From JASLPR01 sp964496475 (GTDB taxonomy: Bacteria > Chloroflexota > UBA11872 > VXNJ01): 17,698 bases of DNA. Below, in pieces: positions 6,742 through 13,062 of the stretch (positions are counted from its first letter, which is position 1; each line of letters opens with the position of its first letter). A program made the translations under genes and the position numbers. Below the pieces are notes generated by a model, which saw only the letters and a list, made by a program, of their open reading frames with translations, did not search any database and was not told the DNA's origin. The DNA lies in NCBI GenBank assembly GCA_964496475.1, contig CAZBZS010000052.1:1-17698 (forward strand), written 5' to 3'.

Positions 6742-7125
6742 CTACTTGGTCGGCCCGCTGTCCTCCGCGTCAATGACGTAGATGTCGAAGTCGCCGCGGC
6801 CGTAATAGGCAACGTCGAATTCGTTGCCGCGGTTGCCCTGAACAACGATCTTGATGCCGTCGGGCGACCATTAGGGTGCCAAGGCCGCCTTCGGACCATC
6901 CCTCAGTTGCCGAACGTTGCCGCCGTCCACGTCCATAACGTAGATGTCTGAACCGGGGCGATGCCGGCCGCGGGCGCTGCTATACGCGATTCGTGTGCCA
7001 TCCGGTGACCAGGCAGGCTCCTCAGCTATCCAAGATTCATGAGTAAGCCGTCGGACGTTCCCGCCGTTCCTACCCGTGACGTAGATGTTGGAGCGACCGT
7101 CTTGATCGGTCTGATCAAACAACAT
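6742..7125 (-). pseudogene. TolB-like (PD40) beta-propeller fragment with internal stop
   Basis: The minus strand encodes two to three WD40-like PD40 repeats of the TolB/DPP-IV propeller type: NVRRLTHESW...EEPAWSPDGTRIAYSS, then DIYVMDVDGGNVRQL, then after an in-frame TAA (6871-6873) WSPDGIKIVVQG and DIYVIDAEDSG, ending at TAG 6742-6744. A full propeller would need about six repeats; nothing recognisable precedes ATG 7125, which has no ribosome-binding site. No signal peptide or TolB N-terminal domain is present. It is most likely a relic of a larger envelope or periplasmic protein, lying just 3' of the tRNA-Ala gene. Bases 7126-7236 hold nothing identifiable. Confidence 0.7.
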
Positions 7126-7236
7126 TCGCGCGCCGGATAGCCCGAGTCTGACGCTGGTTGCTACACAAGCTGCTACAAATCGGGCGATTTCGACGACTAT
7201 GAGACCAATTTCACAGGTTTGGATCGACCAGTAGGG

Positions 7237-7309
7237 TGGAGATGAGGGGGCTCGAACCCCTGACCCCTGCCTTGCAAAGGCAGTGCTCTTCCAGCTGAGC
7301 TACATCCCC
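7237..7309 (-). tRNA. tRNA-Ala (anticodon TGC)
   Basis: Acceptor GGGGATG (7309-7303) pairs with CATCTCC (7244-7238) with one G-U; the discriminator is A at 7237. The anticodon arm is CTGCC-TTTGCAA-AGGCAG, giving TGC. The T arm is AGGGG-TTCGAGC-CCCCT. CCA is not encoded. It lies 20 bases downstream of tRNA-Ile on the same strand and is probably co-transcribed with it. Confidence 0.96.
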
Positions 7310-7329
7310 GGTTCTGGGGCCTATATCGG

Positions 7330-7403
7330 TGGGCCATCCTGGAGTCGAACCAGGGACCTCGCCCTTATCAGAGGCGCGCTCTAACCAACTGAGCTAATGG
7401 CCC
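7330..7403 (-). tRNA. tRNA-Ile (anticodon GAT)
   Basis: Acceptor GGGCCAT (7403-7397) pairs perfectly with ATGGCCC (7337-7331); the discriminator is A at 7330. The anticodon arm CGCCT-CTGATAA-GGGCG gives GAT. The T arm is CCTGG-TTCGACT-CCAGG. CCA is not encoded. Ile(GAT)-Ala(TGC) is the order normally found in a 16S-23S spacer, but no rRNA sequence flanks it here. Confidence 0.96.
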
Positions 7404-7412
7404 GGGATACTG

Positions 7413-7440
7413 ATTGTATCGGCACTACAGCACCGCGCAA
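7413..7440 (-). promoter_or_regulatory. Putative tRNA-Ile/Ala promoter
   Basis: The minus strand has TTGCGC (7440-7435), a 16-base spacer and TACAAT (7418-7413), 9 bases before the tRNA-Ile 5' end. A dedicated promoter this close supports a stand-alone tRNA operon rather than part of an rRNA transcript. Confidence 0.5.
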
Positions 7441-7468
7441 ATAGCTGCTTCGGCCCGTGACAACTCCA

Positions 7469-8713
7469 TCAAAATCGCTCCCGGATCGCCCCGCGCGACA
7501 ACGCCAACGTGAGCACGAGGCCCAGCCCAATCAGATTCATGATCGTCAACGCCTCCGGCAGCCCGATCCGTTCGGCGACCGCTCCCAGAAACAGACCGCC
7601 CAGCGGACCCATGCCCAGGAACATCACCGTCAACAGGATCATTATTCGACCCTGCATGTGACCCGGAGTCTGCAGCTGCATGGTGGACCGCAGGCTCGAC
7701 GAGAAGAACGTGCTGGACACCCCGATGACGAACATGAATCCGAGCGAAAGCGCAAATATCGAACTCAGGGCGATCACGATTACAGACGCGGCGAACACGA
7801 CCAGATCGGCCAGCATGAGACGCATCTGGAGTTCGGCGGAAGCCATTACCGCCAGCAGGAATCCACCTGCCAGAGCGCCAATTCACATCAGCGAGGTCAA
7901 TAGCGACAGCTCGCTCTCCCCTACGAAGAGAATCTCCCCCGCCACCGCCGGCATGATCCCCTGGAACGCACGACCGAACAGATTTGCCGCCAGCGCCATC
8001 AGCAGCAGCGACAAAATAATGGGGCTTCCGGCGGCATAGCGAATGCCGGCGGTGAAATTGGCGATCGGGCTTCCCCGGTTCTCGGCCAGCGGGAGTGCCG
8101 GGATATCCATCTTCAGCAACGTACAGATGATCGCCACATATCCCAGCGTACCCACGAAGAAGATCGTCTCGATCGTGATGAACGGCGCCAGCAGCAGGAT
8201 GGCCGCCACCATTGGGCCAAAGGCGGACCCGCCGACGAATACGATTGACGACAGCGCCACCGCCGCCGGTACCTGCTCCCTTGCGACAATCTGTGGAATG
8301 ACTGCCTGCCGTGCCGGCTGATCGAAGGCATTCCCAATCGCGATCAGGAACCCACCGACGTAGATGTGCCAGACCTCGCCGTAGCCAAGCGCTACGTCGA
8401 TCGCGATCGCGAGGCTGACCACCATGCCAAACGCCTGCCAGAACAGCATCAGCTTGCGCCGGTCGACCCGATCCGCGATTACCCCGCCGATCACCGGGAA
8501 CAGGATCAGTGGCAGCACCCGCGACGCCCCCACCCCACCCAGCGCCGTCTTGGAGCCCGTCTGTTCGAAAACCCAGATGCCCTGGGCCACGAAAATCATC
8601 CAGCGACCCGAATTGGTCGTGAGCAGCGACAGGAAGAAGAGGGCGAAATTACGATTGTGCAATACGCTGAAACGCTTTACCCAAGTGCTCTGCACAAGCG
8701 CGGCAATCGCCAA
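7469..8713 (-). CDS. MFS_3 (EntS-like) transporter interrupted by one in-frame TGA
   Basis: This is an inner-membrane major facilitator of the MFS_3/EntS-like group; the substrate is unknown. Helix 1 begins after VLHNRNFALFFLSLL, motif A-like GGVIADRVDRRK follows, and NAFDQPARQAVIPQIV is the family's characteristic segment. At 7885-7883 a TGA interrupts ...LTSLM-stop-IGALAGGFLLAV; the frame is identical on both sides and continues to TGA 7471-7469, giving about 414 residues, the normal size. Gly (GGA) is the likely original residue. It could be a point mutation, an error or readthrough. The start is uncertain: TTG 8713 with AGGGG five bases before it, or GTG 8695 without a clear site. It follows the RlpA-like gene by 47 bases on the same strand. 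Confidence 0.85.
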
Positions 8714-8760
8714 TCGTGCCCCTGACTCGCTGTTAACCCCTGCCGATCCGCCAGATTCCG

Positions 8761-9294
8761 CTAGCCCGTCACCCGCACGATCCAGACATTCTGCACGCCC
8801 CGGGACAACGGGGTACCGAGCTCCGCAAACGCCTCGGTAGACCAATCCACAACGGCGCTGGGGCTGCTGAGCACGTCGATGATATCCGCAACCACATAGC
8901 GTCGGGTTTCGGGATTCACGCCGATGAGCCGGTCGCCTATCCACGAGCGCTCGTGGACCGCCGCGTACCAGCTTGAGGGGTGCGGACTGTAGGAGTCCGG
9001 GAGCTCTCCGGACTGCCGGCGTACCGCGATCACCCGACCCCAGTCCGCGTCATACCAGGTGGAGCGGCCGAACTCTCCGAACTGCTCGGCGAAATAGATA
9101 CCCAGATCGCCCCATGTGCCCCACGAATCCAGCACCGTCGAATGAGCGTCGTCCCCGATCTCGGGCAATTCGCCCGCCATCGCGGACGCAAGCACATCGC
9201 CGCCCGTCAGCGTCCGGGGAACCAGCAGTCCCTCGGCCCCAACCGCGGCCGTCGCCTGAAACAAGCGCCGACGGGGTAGATCTGGTGACGTCAT
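8761..9294 (-). CDS. Exported protein with Tat-like signal and RlpA/double-psi-barrel-like C-terminus
   Basis: The protein has 178 residues from ATG 9294; a GGAG-like site precedes it at about 8-9 bases. The N-terminus MTSPDLPRRRLFQATAAVGA resembles a twin-arginine signal peptide (RRRLF), though its hydrophobic core is weak. The body is not firmly assigned. GRVIAVRRQSG, RLIGVNPETRRYVVADIIDVL and VVDWSTEAFAELGTPLSRGVQNVWIVRV resemble the end of RlpA-like double-psi beta-barrel domains, where a DLSxxAFxxLG segment carries the conserved Asp and is followed by a GxxxVxVxV strand. RlpA proteins are cell-wall lytic transglycosylases, but that activity is not established here. A promoter candidate is at 9348-9376. 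Confidence 0.7.
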   Translation of the reverse strand: MTSPDLPRRRLFQATAAVGAEGLLVPRTLTGGDVLASAMAGELPEIGDDAHSTVLDSWGTWGDLGIYFAEQFGEFGRSTWYDADWGRVIAVRRQSGELPDSYSPHPSSWYAAVHERSWIGDRLIGVNPETRRYVVADIIDVLSSPSAVVDWSTEAFAELGTPLSRGVQNVWIVRVTG

Positions 9295-9347
9295 TACTTG
9301 TCTCCGGCGGGTCCGACCGCCTGCCTGCTTCCCGGCGCGAACCACCG

Positions 9348-9376
9348 ATGTTCGGCGGCAAATCGTTTTATGTCAA
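9348..9376 (-). promoter_or_regulatory. Putative promoter for the RlpA-like exported protein
   Basis: The minus strand has a consensus TTGACA (9376-9371), a 17-base spacer and a weak -10, GAACAT (9353-9348), 53 bases before ATG 9294. It lies in the gap after the yjbQ stop, so the RlpA-like and MFS_3 genes need not depend on lexA transcription. Confidence 0.4.
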
Positions 9377-9404
9377 TCGCAATTCCGCGGCCAATAGATC
9401 CTCA

Positions 9405-9791
9405 CTAGCCGACTACCTGCACGTTTACCGTGCGCTGCCGTGGACCGTCGAATTCCAGCAGGATCACCGACTGCCACGTGCCCAGCGTCAGCTTCCCGAC
9501 GGCAACCGGTAGAGTCACCGATGATCCAAACAGCGCCGCCCGAAGGTGAGCATCGGCGTTTCCCGGGTGGTCATAGCTCGAACTTGTCGGCGCCTTCTGT
9601 TCAATCCACCGTTCCAAATCCTGCATGAGATCTAGTACGTACTCGTTAACGATCACGGCCACCGTCGTGTGACTTGCGCTCACGACACAGAGCCCCTCGA
9701 CGACCCCCGCAGACCCGACCATCTCCTCGACCGAAGAGGTGACATCCACGGCCTGCACCCGGCGCTCGGATTGGATTTGAAACTCACGCAA
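9405..9791 (-). CDS. yjbQ: YjbQ/UPF0047 family protein
   Basis: This is a 128-residue member of the UPF0047/YjbQ family, small trimeric beta-proteins; E. coli YjbQ has been linked to weak thiamine-phosphate synthase activity, but the true role is unclear. Nearly every family signature is present: SASHTTVAVIVNE (38-50), DHPGNADAHLRAALFGSSVTLPV (74-96), GKLTLGTWQSV (98-108) and EFDGPRQRTV (112-121). The conserved His of HTT, the H of YDHPGN and H of DAH are the expected metal/active-site residues. The start is TTG 9791, only 3 bases after the lexA stop, without its own clear ribosome-binding site, so translational coupling to lexA is likely. No thiamine genes are nearby. Confidence 0.93.
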   Translation of the reverse strand: MREFQIQSERRVQAVDVTSSVEEMVGSAGVVEGLCVVSASHTTVAVIVNEYVLDLMQDLERWIEQKAPTSSSYDHPGNADAHLRAALFGSSVTLPVAVGKLTLGTWQSVILLEFDGPRQRTVNVQVVG

Positions 9792-9794
9792 CGT

Positions 9795-10412
9795 CTAAAC
9801 GTTAGCCCGAATAATCCCGATCACTTTGCCCTGGATGTCGACATGATCAACGCAAATCGGGTCCATCTCCGAATTCGCCGGTTGGAGCCTGATGCCGGAC
9901 GGATCCCGGTACATACGCTTCAGCGTGGCCGTACCGTCCTCGAGCAGCGCCACCACCGTCTCCCCATTGTCCGCCGTTTGCTGGCGCTGGATTACCACCA
10001 GGTCGCCGTCCAGGATGTGGTCCTCAGTCATGCTGTCGCCCTGAACTCGCAGGACAAAACGTTCTCCCCGCCCGCGCATGCTGTCCGGCAACGCCACGGT
10101 TTCCTCGTGATCTTCAACCGCCAGGATCGGCGCCCCTGCCGCGATCGCTCCTAGCAGTGGCGCCCGGAATGTCCCAGCGTACGCGACCTCTTTGTCATAG
10201 TCGGGCTCCAGTATTTCGATCCCAAATGCCCCCCCCGTTCTGGCAATCGTGCCCTTGCGCTCCAGGGCATCCAGGTGCTGCTGCACCGTCGCCGGCGCCA
10301 GCCCGAGCCGCTCGCCGAGCTGGCGGACGCTGGGGCTGTAGTTGTTTTCCTTCATCAACTCGCGGACGGCATTTACGACAGCGCGCTGCCGGCGGGTAAC
10401 CAAGTGGGCCAA
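9795..10412 (-). CDS. lexA: LexA repressor (SOS regulator)
   Basis: LexA is the SOS transcriptional repressor that cleaves itself when stimulated by RecA-ssDNA filaments. The 205-residue protein has the standard two-domain plan. The N-terminal winged HTH (about 1-66) includes SPSVRQLGERLGLAPATVQQHLDALERKG. The C-terminal S24 protease domain has cleavage site Ala92-Gly93 (AIAAGAPI), nucleophile Ser127 (GDSM) and Lys165 (TATLKR), with GDLVVI and GKVIGIIR near the end. All catalytic residues are intact. The start is TTG 10412 with GGAG seven bases upstream. A good promoter is at 10446-10474. No familiar SOS box (Bacillus GAAC-N4-GTTC or E. coli CTGT-N8-ACAG) is evident, so its operator may be clade-specific. 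It forms an operon with yjbQ. Confidence 0.97.
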   Translation of the reverse strand: MAHLVTRRQRAVVNAVRELMKENNYSPSVRQLGERLGLAPATVQQHLDALERKGTIARTGGAFGIEILEPDYDKEVAYAGTFRAPLLGAIAAGAPILAVEDHEETVALPDSMRGRGERFVLRVQGDSMTEDHILDGDLVVIQRQQTADNGETVVALLEDGTATLKRMYRDPSGIRLQPANSEMDPICVDHVDIQGKVIGIIRANV

Positions 10413-10445
10413 GGCGGATCTCCGAGTACGACAGTTGCAACGCCG

Positions 10446-10474
10446 AAAATACCAGACGCCTACCGAACGGTCAA
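10446..10474 (-). promoter_or_regulatory. lexA-yjbQ promoter
   Basis: The minus strand has TTGACC (10474-10469), an exact 17-base spacer and TATTTT (10451-10446), 34 bases before the lexA TTG start. It is the best sigma-70-like match in the window. An autoregulatory LexA operator would be expected to overlap it, but I cannot name one with confidence. Confidence 0.6.
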
Positions 10475-10764
10475 CCTATTCTTGATTTGCCTACCGGCCA
10501 CAAGTCCCAATCTCAAGCAAGCCCCTGCCAGAGCCACTCCACCGCCATATCCCACCAAAAATATCGTTTATCGCTCCAGAATCCGGTAAAGGAGTCCTCA
10601 TCGGGACCAACATTTTATGGATTCTGCGCTCCATCTAGACCACCCGACGACTTCAACCCAAGGTCCGTTTTGCCGGGCTCGTTCGTGGTGATTCATCCCT
10701 TCACGTTATATTCCGCCGAGCGCGGAAGGTCTGGCGGACCGGCGCTGAATCAGGGACTAAAACT
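10475..10764. other. Divergent intergenic region between lexA and the AAA gene
   Basis: No gene is supported here, and composition is AT-richer than the neighbours. An 8-bp inverted repeat, CAGAATCC (10577-10584) and GGATTCTG (10619-10626), encloses 34 bases. A -10-like TATATT (10707-10712) lies 52 bases before the TTG start of the AAA gene, with no convincing -35. The region presumably carries the AAA-VWA promoter. Confidence 0.4.
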
Positions 10765-13049
10765 TTGAAGAACATATTTCGCGGCCTGCTGGGTGGCCCC
10801 TCGCCTGGTGATGATCGCTCCCACCCCTCCCCATCTACCGCATCCTCGCGCGCCGGATCCACGATCCAGTTCGGCCCCGAGGTTCAGATGAGTGGGGACT
10901 GGTTCGAAGTCCGCGGGCGACGATTCGCCCGCCGGGAACTGACGCTGGCAGTCACCTCCCTGGAGTCCCTCCCCTGGCGGCTTGGGCTCGCCGGCGATCG
11001 CGACGCAGCCGCCGCCGTGCCCACTCGCGACGAGGTCTTCCTGCACCTCACCCCTCACATGGTGGATGTGCTGGAGCGCATCGCCGACATCGACGAGAAT
11101 CCCCGACTCGGCACCTTCGTCCTCCTCACTGGCCCCACCGGCTGCGGTAAGACCACCCTCGCCAAGACTTACTGCCACATAGCGAATCAGCCGCTTACCG
11201 AGCTCAATTTCAGCGGCGACACGACCCTCGCCGATTTCTTCCGTCGCACCGAAGTCGTCACCGACGACGCCGGCAATCAGAGCACCCTCGCCGCACTCGG
11301 CCCCGCCGCCCTGGCCATGTTGCTGGGACGAAAACTGATCGTTAACGAGATCAATATGCTGCCCCCCGATCTCATCAGCGTCATCACCCACTCCATGGAT
11401 ACGGGGCGACTGCTCCTCTCTGGCACGGAATTCGGCAACATGGAAATCGAGCTGCACGAGCAGTTCGGCATCATCGCCACTGCCAACCCCAACTACATCG
11501 GCACCGCCGAGATGGGGCGCTCCTTGCAACGCCGTTTCGGGCTGGGTCTCGGCAGCGTGCCCGTCGCCTTCCTCCCTCCCGCCGAGGAGGCCGAATCCTT
11601 GCTCGTCGAATTCGCCCGCCACCCAGCCATGACCTTCCTCGGCGTCACACCCGACCAAGGGCTCAGCAGCCGATTGGTGGGTCTGGCCGACACCCTGCGC
11701 AATCATCACGAAGTCGGCGGCCAGATGCGCGACCGCATTTCCACCCGTACCCTAGTGCACTGGCTGTCACTCGGGCAGCTCACCAATCTCCCCCTGTCCG
11801 AGGTAGGCGCGCGCGCCGTATTGACCATCGCTCCGCCAGCCATCCGAGATCAGGTGGCGCAAATATCCCCGTCGGCCCTCGGTCAGGTGCGAACTGCCCC
11901 CGGCGAGCGGAAACTTGATACTGTCCTATTATCGGACGATCCACCTGATGACGGCGAGGCCGTCGCCGTCCCGTCTCCCCTCGCCACCGCCGTGCCCGAC
12001 GAAGAAACTCCCGGCGACGGCGAACGCATTTCCCTGCCGAGCGGGTGCGTGGCGGTAATGGGGCACGACGACGACGGCGCTCCCCGTCTGTGGGCCTACG
12101 ACCCCGACGGCCGACCCCTCCCCGACAACTCCGCCGTGCGAGCCGAGCTCCGCCGCGAACGCGACATCAATTTCCCCGTGCCTCTTGGCCATGTACCCGG
12201 TCCCCGGGAGATACTGCCTTGCCTGACACAGTCCACCTGGACCGCCACCCATCTCACCCAGGCGACCCTGCTCCTCAACCGCCCGGTGTTCCTGCGCGGG
12301 CCAACCGGAACCGGCAAATCCGCCATGGCCCGCACCGTCGCCTACCTGTGGAATTTGCCCACCGTCGAGTTCGCGTTCACCGGCGAGACCGCCAAATCAG
12401 ACCTCACCGCCATCAGGCAATTGCGCCACGGCGCCACGCAATGGAGTTTGCAGGCTTTCCTGGAGGCCGTGCAAAGCGGATTCCTGGTTATCGCCAACGA
12501 GTACAACACCGCCTACCCCGACGTTCACTCCATCATCAACGGCCTGTTCGACAAGGCCGGGTTGGTGACCCTCCCCGACGGCTCTGAAATTCGCGCCCAT
12601 CCAGACTTCCGGCTCATCGCCACCGGCTTCCCCGACGGCCCCGGAGTCAAGCCGCTCAACGAGGGTGTCGAAAACCGATTCGGCGCCATCGTCGCCTTCG
12701 ACTATCCCCGCGGCGGGAAGAGCAGGCCGTTCTCAATTTCGTCGCCGGCGATCGCATGCAAACCGCCTCCCTCGGTGGCATGGCCGAGCTGTCCTCCGTC
12801 GCCAGGGCCATCCTGCGTGGCGATATCGGAGCCGAGTTCGACGGCGGCCTCGGCAACGTGCCCCCCGACGTTGCCGCTTCAGTGGCCGAGCGAGCCGCCC
12901 TCACCACCGCCGAAATGGTCACCCTCATCCAGGGTGCTCGCGACAACGACGAGCTGGTCCGCTGGTATCGCCGCGGCGTCCTCGAAGGCGCGTCCGCGGA
13001 AGTCACCCGGGTCCTCGAACCCGTGCTGACCAACTACAGCCTGGGATAA
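10765..13049 (+). CDS. Tandem-AAA (MoxR/CobS/midasin-like) ATPase, one frameshift near 12715
   Basis: This is a cytosolic ATPase with two AAA_5-type domains in one chain. Domain 1 has Walker A GPTGCGKT (123-130), Walker B-like LIVNEIN (191-197) and sensor-1 ATANPN. Domain 2 has GPTGTGKS (512-519), LVIANEYN (574-581) and VENRFG with a candidate Arg finger. Walker B carries NE rather than the usual DE in both domains. A low-complexity acidic linker (about 385-425) separates them. At 12709-12717 one G seems lost from a GGGG run: the open frame degenerates to Ser/Pro-rich text, while the adjacent frame gives EEQAVLNFV...VLEPVLTNYSLG, ending at TAA 13049, for about 761 residues. The start is TTG 10765. 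The VWA gene follows 13 bases later, the classic arrangement of MoxR-VWA and CobS-CobT pairs. Confidence 0.87.
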
Positions 13050-13062
13050 GGACGCAACCGCC

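Noticed and set aside
6500..7440. A dif-like XerCD site or rRNA remnants at the skew change
   Set aside because: No AT-rich 28-base dif-like palindrome and no 16S or 23S sequence could be recognised by eye.
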